A stretch of 53,912 bases of DNA from Sphingomonas glacialis (GCF_014653575.1 NZ_BNAQ01000003.1:522790-576701); one strand, 5' to 3'; numbered from the stretch's first letter, positions 18,244-27,745 are shown. The notes: generated by a model from the letters alone, not told the origin. A program made the numbers and translations.

Positions 18244-19937
18244 CGGGAAAAGCTTTTGTCGTCATGTGCTGGGTGTCTTGATTGGCATGATGTGCTGCGA
18301 CACAGGACCGCTATATCATATGTAGTGAAATAGTATGTCGCGTATTATCGGCCCGGCGCGCTAATAGTCAAAGGCGATCTCCCCTCGTTACAGTAAAGCG
18401 AAATCGATGTGCCGGCTCGTGTCTCGCAAGAGGCGTTATGGCGGCGGCGCCCGCGGGTTAGCGCCGCTCGCTCGTTAGGTTTCGAAATACAAGCGCTGCG
18501 CTAGGTGTCTCAAGTCGACGTTTCGGGCGTCGGCAGCGGGCGCGAGATGTGTTGTGAGCTTCGCCATCAATTTCGTGGACAGCGAGCCGGGGACGGCTTG
18601 TGCATCAGCGGATGTGGCTCTGATGGGATGACCCAACCTTTTGGAGGTCCGTATGAGCAGCGCTACATGAAATGCGGTTGAAACTCACGCACGATGTTCG
18701 CGCCGCGTGTGTGCGATTCGAGCGACGAGGAAATCTGGTTCGCGCAAACGGTGCCGTGGTAATTCGCAGGATCCCGCGGAGGCCGCTTTTCAAAGTGTCG
18801 AGCCGACTTCGACCTGGCGGCAGTCGTGTAATGCGTCGACGCTTTAGGGACTTGCGGCGACGATTATCTGGGCCGGGTGCGGTCGAGTCGTCGCCGTGAG
18901 GGCGGGATCCATTGCGACGTCTAGCTGATGTGGCCGGGCGGTCGGTCGGCGCGCGCCCGCGCTCAGGACGATCATTCGGGTCCGACGCGATGCCCGTGCT
19001 GCGACCCGCCAAGTCAACCCATTCAGTCGAGCGTTGCCCGCCGGCTGCCTTAGTCCAACAAGGTCGGCCGATAGGGGGCGAGCGAAGTGCTGAAGGTCAA
19101 TCGAGGAGGCGATGCGGCGGCTCGACGCCTTGCAGGCGCGACGACTGTCTTTGCCCGACGAGCGGACCTTGCTCTTCGATCCCTCCTATACGCCCAATGC
19201 CGTCGAGCGCGTTTGGAGCAGCCATCGTCGTTTACCCTTTCTCTTAAGAGGCGTGTCGTGCACTTTGCCCGAGTTGGTGCCCACCGTTTCGTTTGCGACC
19301 TGGCCCGCGTCCTCGCCGTAAAGGGAAGTGGTGGCGTGATGCTGACGTAAGTGAGCGCACTCGGCCGACGGTCGCTCGCGCAATGCCAAATCGGGCACGC
19401 CCTCCACGACGGTTTCTAATGCGCCCTGATTGTGTTCCGCCGATATCGACGGAGAAAAAGCGATCCGAGTTGCGCTGGAGAGAGGAGTGTCGCCGGTCGC
19501 ATGACCCAATCCGGGCCAAATCTCTTCGATGGGTGTGACGCAACGGACGCATTGAGCCTTGCCGAAAAAGATCATAATGGGTTAAGGGCATCGCACAGTA
19601 TGTAGGATTATAAGCTTCGCTCCTTTAGAGTTCGGGGCATCACGATTATCGCGGAGGGTATCAACTCCGGCATTCCGACCGCGGTCTTCGGCAACGAAGG
19701 CAGGGGAGGCGCGGTGGGAAATGGTGTTCGGATTGAGGGGCGGCAGTCGGAGCGTTAAGCCTAGAGGGCACTCGCAACGACGGTTCAGCGAATCGCAGCA
19801 ATCACGATAGGCCTTGGGTAAGCGCAAAGCGCGATCTGAGGCGAATTTTTCAAGGTGCCGTATTGTCGAAAACTTGACGCATTTGCATTGCAAGGTGTCT
19901 TGCGTGACTCGGGTGTGGGGCGGGGAAGCCGGTGAGT
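18244..19937. other. 1.7 kb without a recognisable gene
   Basis: Both strands contain only short open frames rich in Arg, Ser and Pro with no family features, and stops occur in every frame. The first 170 bases are AT-rich, like the preceding beta-helix gene; from about 18420 the composition is GC-rich. The segment GGAGGTCCGTATG at about 18642 looks like a start site but is followed at once by stops. It may be a decayed gene or decayed mobile element. I cannot name either. Confidence 0.55.
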
Positions 19938-20522
19938 ATGAACGAGATCAAACACGTTAATCAACTGTTGATGCTAAATGGTGCGGTGCTTGTCGATCAA
20001 GCCTATCGGCATTTCCTCAAGAGGTCGCCCGATCGCGGTGGTCGCGAACATTTTCTTGCCCGATTGCGCAATGGCGATAGCAAAGAAATGATCGTCCACG
20101 CGATTGCCAACTCACCCGAGGCTCGGACAATGCGTTCGACTCTGGAAGGCATGAACGAATTTAACGACCGTTTCGAGCGGAGCAAGAAGGCCGCGAAATC
20201 GTCGGTTGGCGTCGCGACTAATCATATCAGCCGCTTGCTAAGCCGCATGGAGTTGGGGTTCGGTCAGTCGCAGGATAAGATCCTCGAGCGCCTTGCGGCG
20301 ATGGAGTCGGCCGTTGAGGATTTGCAGCAAACCGCGGTCAACACAGTCGTCGTGTCACCCGGCCCGAGCGCTGTTTCACCCGATACACCGGAAGTGAAGG
20401 TTTCAATAAGGCGGGGCGTGGCTTTAGCTGATTTTAAGACCCCCGCGGACTTCATTTTGGATCTTCAAAGCAAGATTCGCGGCTCCGCTGAAGCCGGCGT
20501 CTTCGCATCCGGCAAGCAATAA
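19938..20522 (+). CDS. DUF4214-domain protein with coiled coil
   Basis: Residues 12-60 match the DUF4214 pattern (DQAYRHFLKRSPDRGGREHF, then LARLRNGDSKEMIVHAIANS), a helical module found in cell-surface and glycan-related proteins. A predicted coiled-coil or helical region follows (about 75-135, SRLLSRMELGFGQSQDKILE), and then a Pro/Thr/Ser-rich linker and a short conserved-looking tail. ATG 19938 is 9 bases after GGGGAAG; GTG 19932 is too close to that site. It precedes the giant glycosyltransferase by 22 bases and is probably cotranscribed with it, perhaps as a partner or scaffold. Confidence 0.75.
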   Translation: MNEIKHVNQLLMLNGAVLVDQAYRHFLKRSPDRGGREHFLARLRNGDSKEMIVHAIANSPEARTMRSTLEGMNEFNDRFERSKKAAKSSVGVATNHISRLLSRMELGFGQSQDKILERLAAMESAVEDLQQTAVNTVVVSPGPSAVSPDTPEVKVSIRRGVALADFKTPADFILDLQSKIRGSAEAGVFASGKQ

Positions 20523-20544
20523 GCGCGCAAAGGGTAAGATTTCA

Positions 20545-23500
20545 ATGTTGCTATCGACAGATTTTTCGGGCCGAATAATCCAGCTGACTGATGCCCTTGA
20601 TCGGTTTGACGCCGTGTCGAACCACGTTGTCGCGCTCGACCGCGTACTTAAAAGTGGTGGATTGGACAGTCTTATCACGTCGCGCTTTGCGCATCCCGAC
20701 CGCGAACATCTGCGCATTGCACGAGACCTTGTGTCGATTAGCGATAAAGATATTCTTATCGTCCATTATTACGGCTATAGTGAAGGGCTTGAGGCCTGGT
20801 TAGCGGATCAATATTGCACGAAGATTATAGCATATCACAATATAACCCCGCATGGATTTTTCGAAAAATCCAACAGCGCTTACGAGTTCTGTCAAAAGGG
20901 TCGAGACCAGCTCGCAGATATTCTTCCAAGCTTCCATTATTTTTGGGGGGATAGTCAATTTAATGTCGACGAGCTCGTCGAGCTTGGCGCCGAGCCAGCA
21001 AAGACCGCAGTCATCCCCATTATCGTCGATCCGTTCAAGGTCGCTGGCGGCGCGATAGAGCGGCGTGCGGATCAGTGGGTATTCGTTGGCCGCGTCGCGC
21101 CAAACAAGGGTGTCGTCGAGCTAGTTAACCTGTTCGCCGATACGCACCGGAGCAATCCCGGTGCGGCGCAAGCGCTGGTCATTGTAGGGTCGTACGATCC
21201 GACGGATCACTACGGGAAAAGGGTCGCTGACGCCGTCGAGCGGAGCGGCTTGAGCCCCAGAATTCGTATCACTGGCAAGGTCACGGACGAGGAGCGCGAC
21301 GAGGCGTTGCTGTCTTCGAGCGTTTACGTTTCGCTAAGTGAACACGAAGGCTTCGGCGTGCCTCTCGTTGAGGCGTGCTATTTCGATCTGCCGACGATCG
21401 CGCTCGATCGTGCGGCGGCGGCGGAGACGTTGGGCAATCGCGGTGTCTATCAGGACGTCCGGGCCGCCAGGGCCGAGATCCTGCTCCTCAGCGAGGATGC
21501 GGCGGCACGGCAGCAGTTGCTGGCTTTGCAGAAGGACAATGCCCGTCGTTTCACGTCCGGCGCTGTCGGCGTCGCTCTGTCGCAGGCTCTCGGTATGGTC
21601 TTGCCGAAAAAAAACCATTTTCGGACCGTATCGGTCGTCATTTGCACCTATAATCGGTGCGACCATCTCGAGCGGTGTCTCGAATATCTCACCTATCAGG
21701 CGCGCGACGATTTTGAAGTCATTGTCGTGAATGGTCCGTCGACGGACCGCACGAATGCGGTTCTCGATCAGTACAAGGGGCGGATTAAGCTCGCCTTCAA
21801 CCCCGAGCGCAACCTTTCCAAGTCGCGCAATATCGGCATTGATCTTGCCGCGGGCGATATCGTCGCGTTTATCGATGATGATGCGCTGCCTTTCGATGAC
21901 TGGGTCGATAAGATCCTCGCTGCGTATAACGAACGACCGCTGACGGTCGCAGGTCTTGGTGGGCCGGCGTATTACGCGGGTACGTTCTGGTTCCAGGCGG
22001 AAGATAACGGGATTGACGCTGACTGTCAGGTCAAGGTCAATATCAACAGTAATGAAATCGGTAAGGATGGCTGGTGCCGGTACAATACCGGTACCAACGC
22101 AACGTTTACCCGCGCCCATCTTAGCGAAGTTCGGGGCTTCGATGAGCAGTATGATTACTTCCTCGATGAATCCGAGCTATGCTTCAGAATCCAGAAGAAT
22201 AATTATTTGGTGGCATACGTTCCTGACATCTACGTCAGGCATGAATTTGCGCAGAGCCACAACCGAGATGGCAAGTTCAAGTATAATTGGTTCACGATCT
22301 GCAAGAACACTGCGTATTTCATCGCCGTGCATAGCGGTCGGTCGGGCAATGATCTGCGCGATTTTATCGATCGCCGCATGCAGGACGAGCGCATCAAACC
22401 GCTCAACGATGCTGTCGTGGAAGGGAAGCTCGATTCTGCCGAGCGTGATCGCCATGTCGACGCGATCCTGAAGGGCGTAGCACAGGGGTTGAGCGACGCT
22501 GCATCGGCGCCGCGGACGCGCGCGATTGCTGATCGGCCGGCGGCGTTCCTGCGGTACGAGGTGCGCCGCGATCGCTGCGCCGTCGGCCGCGACATAAAGC
22601 CACTCCACATTTGCATTGTGTCGAGGGAGGCCCCGCCCTTCGCGGGATCGGGCGGCGTTGGCACGCTGTATTACCATCTCGCGAGTGAGCTTTTGCTCAT
22701 GGGGCACCATGTTTCGCTGCTCGTGCCCAGCGGCGAGGACTATGTTCACCGGCAGGGGCGCCTGTCGGTGTATTTCACTACGCCGATAGCGTTTCAGTTG
22801 CCCGAGATGGACAGCGGCTTTGGTGGTAATGTCGAGTGGTCGTTGACCGCCCTCAGCAAGTTGGCGTTGATCCAAAAGGAGCGGCCGATCGATGTGGTCG
22901 ATGGCGCGCTGTGGGACACCGAGACGCTAAGCTTCGCGTTGCTCGATCCCGCGACGCGACCGCCGTTGGTCGTCCGCCTTGTGACGCCATACGCCGTCTC
23001 GGCGGATCACAACCAGTGGAACCCTTCGGCGGATCAGCTCGCTTTGTTCATGGAGGGCGAAAGGTCGCTCATTCGAAATGCCGATGCGGTCATACCGATC
23101 AGCTATATGATCGAAGGCACGTTGATCGGTAAGTACGGGCTCCAGCGCGATGCGCGCTGGTCGGTTGGGCATTGCGGCATTGCGCATTGGCCCGCGTTCG
23201 ACGTGAATGAGGGCTATGGCGAGTTCCCAGAGCTGGGAATGATCGATCAAGCTACGTTGCAGGACAGTAAGCTCGTTGTGTTTGTCGGACGGCTCGAGCG
23301 CCGCAAGGGGATCGACCTGATCTACGAGGCGGCGCGGCAGATTTTGGAGGCCGACCCCAAAGCTTTGCTGATCTTGGCCGGCCGCGATCCGGAGGGCTGG
23401 GCGGAGCGTTTCCGACAAGACCTCGATGGTCCCCTCGCACGTCGCTTCGTTGCGCTAGGAGAGGTGTCGAACGCGACACGTGAGAAATTGCTGGCGCACG

Positions 23501-23832
23501 CATATTGCGTCCTCTTTCCTTCGCGCTACGAATCCTTCGGGCTTGTGCCGCTAGAGGCGTTCGTGCACGGTACGCCCGTCATCGCAAGCCGATCGGGTGC
23601 GATCCCCGAGGTCGTAATCGACGGAGATTGCGGTATTTTGTTTGAAGTGGATCGGGCCGACGGGCTTGCGCGGGCAACCATCCGGCTCTTGGGCGACGAG
23701 GGGCTGCGTACCGAAATGGCTTCTCACGCACGTCAGAGGGTTAAGACATTGAGTGCCCGCAATAGCGCGCTGCACTCTATCGACGTCTACTCGCGGTTGT
23801 TGGAACGCAATCGCTCTCCAATCAGCGAGTGA
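20545..23832 (+). CDS. Three-module glycosyltransferase, GT4-GT2-GT4
   Basis: This 1095-residue protein carries three transferase modules. Module 1 (about 1-350) is GT4-like, with WVFVGRVAPNKGVVELVNLF and the E-x7-E motif EHEGFGVPLVEACYFDLPT near 267. Module 2 (about 360-620) is a GT-A GT2, with VSVVICTYNRCDHLERCL, NLSKSRNIGIDLAAGDIVAF followed by the Asp-rich IDDDA near 443, and GFDEQYDYFLDESELCFRI. Module 3 (about 686-1090) is GT4, with HICIVSREAPPFAGSGGVGT, VFVGRLERRKGIDLIYEAA and RYESFGLVPLEAFVHGTPV near 995. All three keep their catalytic motifs. One protein could thus add several sugars of a repeat unit. SD AAGGG precedes the ATG. Confidence 0.92.
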   Translation: MLLSTDFSGRIIQLTDALDRFDAVSNHVVALDRVLKSGGLDSLITSRFAHPDREHLRIARDLVSISDKDILIVHYYGYSEGLEAWLADQYCTKIIAYHNITPHGFFEKSNSAYEFCQKGRDQLADILPSFHYFWGDSQFNVDELVELGAEPAKTAVIPIIVDPFKVAGGAIERRADQWVFVGRVAPNKGVVELVNLFADTHRSNPGAAQALVIVGSYDPTDHYGKRVADAVERSGLSPRIRITGKVTDEERDEALLSSSVYVSLSEHEGFGVPLVEACYFDLPTIALDRAAAAETLGNRGVYQDVRAARAEILLLSEDAAARQQLLALQKDNARRFTSGAVGVALSQALGMVLPKKNHFRTVSVVICTYNRCDHLERCLEYLTYQARDDFEVIVVNGPSTDRTNAVLDQYKGRIKLAFNPERNLSKSRNIGIDLAAGDIVAFIDDDALPFDDWVDKILAAYNERPLTVAGLGGPAYYAGTFWFQAEDNGIDADCQVKVNINSNEIGKDGWCRYNTGTNATFTRAHLSEVRGFDEQYDYFLDESELCFRIQKNNYLVAYVPDIYVRHEFAQSHNRDGKFKYNWFTICKNTAYFIAVHSGRSGNDLRDFIDRRMQDERIKPLNDAVVEGKLDSAERDRHVDAILKGVAQGLSDAASAPRTRAIADRPAAFLRYEVRRDRCAVGRDIKPLHICIVSREAPPFAGSGGVGTLYYHLASELLLMGHHVSLLVPSGEDYVHRQGRLSVYFTTPIAFQLPEMDSGFGGNVEWSLTALSKLALIQKERPIDVVDGALWDTETLSFALLDPATRPPLVVRLVTPYAVSADHNQWNPSADQLALFMEGERSLIRNADAVIPISYMIEGTLIGKYGLQRDARWSVGHCGIAHWPAFDVNEGYGEFPELGMIDQATLQDSKLVVFVGRLERRKGIDLIYEAARQILEADPKALLILAGRDPEGWAERFRQDLDGPLARRFVALGEVSNATREKLLAHAYCVLFPSRYESFGLVPLEAFVHGTPVIASRSGAIPEVVIDGDCGILFEVDRADGLARATIRLLGDEGLRTEMASHARQRVKTLSARNSALHSIDVYSRLLERNRSPISE

Positions 23833-23837
23833 TGACT

Positions 23838-23901
23838 GCAAGGTCTGAACGGCTTCGTAAATCCGACGTACCGTGCTGATTTTGCAGGGTTCAGACCTTG
23901 C
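23838..23901 (+). repeat. Perfect 13-bp inverted repeat (stem-loop) between two capsule genes
   Basis: The arms GCAAGGTCTGAAC (23838-23850) and GTTCAGACCTTGC (23889-23901) are exact complements, separated by 38 bases. The stem lies 6 bases after the stop of the three-module glycosyltransferase and 47 bases before the wcbI-like gene. There is no U tract, so it may be an mRNA-stabilising or attenuating stem rather than a full terminator. Confidence 0.8.
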
Positions 23902-23948
23902 CATCTTGATCATCTCGCGCAGCAAAAAGTAGTGAATAGGGGCGTCGT

Positions 23949-24815
23949 ATGAGCCGAAATATAGTCGTGACGAGCAACTGCCAGACCGGTGGTCTGGCAG
24001 CAGCGCTGCAGGCCATCTTCCCACGGGATACGATAAACCCGATGCCGATCAACCTGTTCGAACCGGGCGGCAGATTCGAGGCCAATATGAACGTGGTTCG
24101 CGGATCCGATGTCTGGGTGACGAGTGCACCTGCTCAACTGCTCGAATTCGGCGCTGATGGTCCTAAGGTCGTTCGGACGCCGACGATAAATTTCGAGGCC
24201 TTTCATCCGGACCTCGGTTACGTTCTTCCGTCGGCCCAAGAGGCGCCGATCGAGCCGCATTACAATTCCATTATTGCGGTTTGGGCCTTCGTGAATCGGA
24301 TCGATGCCAAAGACGCTGCTGCGTTGTTCAATTACAACGCTTTCCGCGATTTAGGCTATCTGTCCTTGTGGCAGAACCAGGCGGAGCAACTGCAAAACGA
24401 TTTTGTCGCCGCTGGCGTCGACTTTTCGCGGTTCTTCTTGTTTGCGAAGCGGCAGGGTGCGTTCATGTACTCTGTCAATCATCCAATCGCCGAAGTATTG
24501 GTATTTCTTGCTAAGCAGTTGTCCGTCAAGATGGGAGCGAGCGAATCGATATTCGATCGTGAGATCCGTATCGTCGATGGCCTGTCTAACGTCATATGGC
24601 CCATTTATCCCGAAATCGCCCAGTATTATAGTCTGGCGGGTTCGTATTGTTGGAAGATGTCCGATCGGCAATATCTGACGAGTCTGCCAGAGTATCTCGA
24701 TTGGGCTTACGCCAATATGGAACAATATGGCCTGAAAAAAGATTTGATCGTTTTGAGGCGTCCAATTGGCGAGTTAGACGAAATCCTTTTCAACAATTTT
24801 AAGATGGCAGCATGA
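23949..24815 (+). CDS. WcbI-like polysaccharide biosynthesis protein
   Basis: The 288-residue protein begins NIVVTSNCQTGGLAAALQAI, the pattern of WcbI-family capsule proteins, an SGNH-like fold reported to bind coenzyme A and proposed to act in acyl modification of capsule. The remaining features (FEAFHPDLGYVLP, HYNSIIAVWAF, NHPIAEVLVFLAKQL) also fit the WcbI domain, whose histidine-containing segments are conserved. It overlaps the next gene by ATGA, so it is translationally coupled to the GSCFA protein. Acyl transfer onto the capsule is inference. Confidence 0.82.
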   Translation: MSRNIVVTSNCQTGGLAAALQAIFPRDTINPMPINLFEPGGRFEANMNVVRGSDVWVTSAPAQLLEFGADGPKVVRTPTINFEAFHPDLGYVLPSAQEAPIEPHYNSIIAVWAFVNRIDAKDAAALFNYNAFRDLGYLSLWQNQAEQLQNDFVAAGVDFSRFFLFAKRQGAFMYSVNHPIAEVLVFLAKQLSVKMGASESIFDREIRIVDGLSNVIWPIYPEIAQYYSLAGSYCWKMSDRQYLTSLPEYLDWAYANMEQYGLKKDLIVLRRPIGELDEILFNNFKMAA

Positions 24816-25885
24816 CAAACCCATATCGCGGTCTTGAAGACTTTCGCTTTTGGTCCAAGGCGATGGCGGGCCCGCCGCCAGGTCGCGTTGATCCCGTGAC
24901 GCGTGGCGGTGAGATAACTCAGACGGATAAGGTGGCGACCATGGGAAGCTGTTTCGCGCAGCATATCGCCCGCCGCATCAGTGATTCTGGCCTGAATTAT
25001 TTCGTTCCGGAAGGTGCCCCTTCCGATATGGCAGCGGACGTGGCCGCATCGATGAACTACGGCGTTTTTTCCGCCCGGTATGGCAATATCTATACTGTTC
25101 GCCAAGCGCGCCAGCTGTTCGATCGCGCATTCGGCACCTTCACTCCGCAAGACGATGTGTGGGAAGCGCGGGGGGAGGCGGGAGGTTACGTCGATGCGTT
25201 TCGTCCTCAAATCCAGGTGACACCCTTTTCTAGTCCCGAGGCAGTACGGGCTGCTGCCGCTGAGCATCTTGCGTATGTGCGGCGCATCTTTCTCGAAAGC
25301 GACTGGCTGGTCTTCACACTTGGATTGACCGAAGGCTGGGAGTCGACGGTCGACGGCGCGATCTATCCCCTGGCGCCCGGTGTCGGGGGCGGAGCGTTCG
25401 ACGCTGATAAGTATGCCTTCCATAACTTTTCGGCGGAAGAGGTGACCGAGGACCTTCGCGCGTTCATCGAACGCGTTCACGAGGTTAATCCGAAGATCAA
25501 GATCATCCTGACGGTGTCACCCGTGCCGCTGATTGCGACGTACGAGCAGCGCCATGTTTGGGTCTCCACGACTTTCAGCAAGGCAGCGCTGCGCGTCGCA
25601 GCCGACGTGGCAGAGCGGTCCTATGATTTCGTCAGCTACTTTCCATCCTATGAAGTGATCACTTCCCCGGCGGCCGGGGGCAGATACTACGCTGACGATC
25701 TTCGCGAGGTAAGGCCTGTCGGCGTCCAGCATGTCATGCGACTGTTCGGCGAACACTTCTTCCCCCAGGATCGAGCTCTGCCGCCGATCGAGCCGATCGG
25801 TGCACGAGTCGATCTCCTGTCGAGCCGCAATATCATCTGCGATGAGGAGGCGATCGAGCACTCGCTCAAGGCGAGCGGCTTCTAG
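24812..25885 (+). CDS. GSCFA-domain protein (SGNH-like)
   Basis: The 357-residue protein carries the family name motif in MGSCFAQHIARRI at about residue 45 and YGNIYTVRQARQLFDRAFG. It also has WLVFTLGLTEGWESTVDG, FHNFSAEEVTEDL and KIILTVSPVPLIATY, all typical of GSCFA proteins. The fold is related to SGNH esterases, and the Ser of GSCFA is the likely nucleophile. The ATGA overlap with the WcbI-like gene suggests that the two act together, for example in adding and removing or editing acyl groups on the polysaccharide. The substrate is unknown. Confidence 0.88.
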   Translation: MTNPYRGLEDFRFWSKAMAGPPPGRVDPVTRGGEITQTDKVATMGSCFAQHIARRISDSGLNYFVPEGAPSDMAADVAASMNYGVFSARYGNIYTVRQARQLFDRAFGTFTPQDDVWEARGEAGGYVDAFRPQIQVTPFSSPEAVRAAAAEHLAYVRRIFLESDWLVFTLGLTEGWESTVDGAIYPLAPGVGGGAFDADKYAFHNFSAEEVTEDLRAFIERVHEVNPKIKIILTVSPVPLIATYEQRHVWVSTTFSKAALRVAADVAERSYDFVSYFPSYEVITSPAAGGRYYADDLREVRPVGVQHVMRLFGEHFFPQDRALPPIEPIGARVDLLSSRNIICDEEAIEHSLKASGF

Positions 25886-26088
25886 AATCGAGATTGTCCT
25901 GAGCGATCCGGTCACTCGAGGCGAGCCCGAGGGCGCTGCTGGGGCGTTAATCTCGGCACCGCTGATAAGCTCGCCTGTCGATTTGGCGTTAGGCGGGCGC
26001 GAAAATGTGGTGACGGTCGAGCGCTAACGCGCTTTGGTACAATTTAGGGTTCGGCTGAAAAGTAGGTCGATTGAGAACGGAATATTCG

Positions 26089-26832
26089 ATGAGTTTTGTC
26101 AGCGTAGACAATTTGCCACTGAGACGTGCAGCCGATATTAATTGGTTTCACTCTTTCGAGCTTCCCGACGGCAGTTTTATCGAAGGGATCAAGCCGCTAG
26201 ATATCCAACGCGCCGAGGCCGACATCTATTTTTCGAGTGGTGTCGAAGGCAAGACGGTGCTCGATATCGGAGCGTGGGATGGCTTTTTTTCATTTGAAGC
26301 TGAACGGCGTGGTGCAAAGCGCGTTCTCGCGACCGACCATTTCTGTTGGTCGGGCTTGGGGTGGGGGACCCGCGATGGGTTCGACTTCATGCACGATAGG
26401 CTGGCGTCTCGCGTTGATAGCTTGGATGTTGACTTGCTCGATCTCGATCCAACTGTCCTCGGTCGGTTCGACATAGTGCTCTTTCTTGGTGTCTTGTACC
26501 ACGTCAAGGACCCTTATAGTTGCCTCGAAGCTGCGGCGCGTATGTCCTCGGATCACTTGGTAATTGAGACCGTCACGGCACTCGCGCAGGAGCCGCTGCC
26601 AGCAATGCGCCTTTATAGACCTGGCGAGCTGGGTAACGATCCCACCAACTTTTGGGCGCCGAACATTCCGGCGATTGAAGTCATGCTGAAGAGCTTTGGT
26701 TTTTCGAAGGTTGAGGCGTTGCCGTCGCCGGTGTCGCCGGAGCATCCTCTGAAGCGGACTCTAGGTTTGAATTCGCTGAAGCGGTCTCGTCCGAGCGCTG
26801 AGCATAGGACTATCATTCACGCCCGTAGATAA
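26089..26832 (+). CDS. Class I SAM-dependent methyltransferase, CmoB-like
   Basis: The 247-residue protein has SAM motif I VLDIGAWDGFFSFEAERRGA, the acidic residue of motif II in RVLATDHF, and the DIVLFLGVLYHVKDPYSCLE segment typical of the CmoB/DUF1698-like methyltransferases. It is shorter than tRNA-modifying CmoB and lacks its N-terminal part, so a small-molecule or sugar methyltransferase is more likely. The ATG at 26089 follows GAGAACGGA; TTG 26071 is an alternative. It sits 203 bases after the GSCFA gene and is the last intact capsule-type gene before the insertion-sequence stack. Confidence 0.82.
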   Translation: MSFVSVDNLPLRRAADINWFHSFELPDGSFIEGIKPLDIQRAEADIYFSSGVEGKTVLDIGAWDGFFSFEAERRGAKRVLATDHFCWSGLGWGTRDGFDFMHDRLASRVDSLDVDLLDLDPTVLGRFDIVLFLGVLYHVKDPYSCLEAAARMSSDHLVIETVTALAQEPLPAMRLYRPGELGNDPTNFWAPNIPAIEVMLKSFGFSKVEALPSPVSPEHPLKRTLGLNSLKRSRPSAEHRTIIHARR

Positions 26833-26833
26833 T

Positions 26834-27079
26834 CTGCGACTGTCCCACGGTCCCCGGGAACCTGACTGTACGTTTCGAAATGCTGATTTTCGCTGTATTG
26901 TAGCGCTGCTTTTTTATCACTATCACGGTGGAGCCTTCTCCATTGTACCGATCGGGAATGATGGTTCCTACAGACCGCTCGATGCTTTGCCGTTGTCGGG
27001 CTGGAAATATTTCGAGCCCGAACGCGTGCTCGGTTTCCATAAGACAATGATGCCCGGCGCCGGGGGCGTGTCTGAATAA
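26834..27079 (+). pseudogene. Open, start-less frame, possible gene remnant
   Basis: Immediately after the methyltransferase stop, in another frame, 81 codons run open to a TAA at 27077-27079. No usable upstream start is present. The peptide reads as ordinary protein (FYHYHGGAFSIVPIGNDGS, then YRPLDALPLSGWKYFEPERV). I do not recognise a family. It may be the C-terminal stub of a capsule gene whose 5' part was lost. Confidence 0.3.
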
Positions 27080-27500
27080 CTCAAGTTGAGATTAGACGGG
27101 TTTGTAAATCGATAATTTTGGTAATGACACAAGTTTATCGATAAGTTACAAGGCTCTCTGTGAGCCTGAAATAGTCAGCGCAAGAGATCCGCACCTTCGA
27201 AACGAAGTGGACGAGATCTCGTGCCGACACAGTCGTCGATTAGGCGGACGTTTCATGGCGTGGACTGGTTCGGTAGGATTGAATTTTCCCTCACCTGTTG
27301 CGCTTTGCGGCGCCGGTTTTTTCGTCGAGCTCCGACTGGATGCCCCAACAAGACCATGCGGATTGCATGGTCTACGGCTGACGTGACGGCGTGGACGCCC
27401 GCTGCATCGGCGTAGCTGCGCAATACTTCGGTTGTTGTAGGTCAATGTGGGACGACCCTTGCGGCGCAAGAGATTTTGTGCGGCGATGAGCACCGGTCGG
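27080..27500. other. Non-coding flank of the IS110 remnant
   Basis: No intact gene is seen. On the minus strand, 27250-27490 has a protein-like stretch (NLLRRKGRPTLTYNNRS, then in a shifted frame SYADAAGVHAVTSAVDHAI) that would need a frameshift to be continuous. It may be a decayed gene of unknown family. The local inverted repeat is listed separately. Confidence 0.35.
27102..27151. repeat. AT-rich inverted repeat around TCGATAA
   Basis: The arms TTGTAAATCGATAA and TTATCGATAAGTTACAA pair over 14 positions with a 3-base bulge. A small GGCTC/GAGCC hairpin follows at 27152-27166. It may be a transcription terminator remnant or a mobile-element end; I cannot decide which. Confidence 0.5.
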
Positions 27501-27745
27501 GTGCATCCACGTGTTCGGCCTGTTCGCGCAGCACCGGATGGCCGCGTGGCAGCTGGCCCTAATGAAGTCCGCAGGCAGGCTCCGTAATCACGTCATCGCG
27601 CTCGACGCACTGTGACTTCCTTGGTTCTGCCGACTCCCTGTCTGACCCGTTCGTCATCACTGCTCAGCTACTCCTACGCCTTCCGGCCTAGGGCGTTACA
27701 CGGCGGCGCCCACGACGGTCACGCGGCGGACGCCGCTCGGACTTC

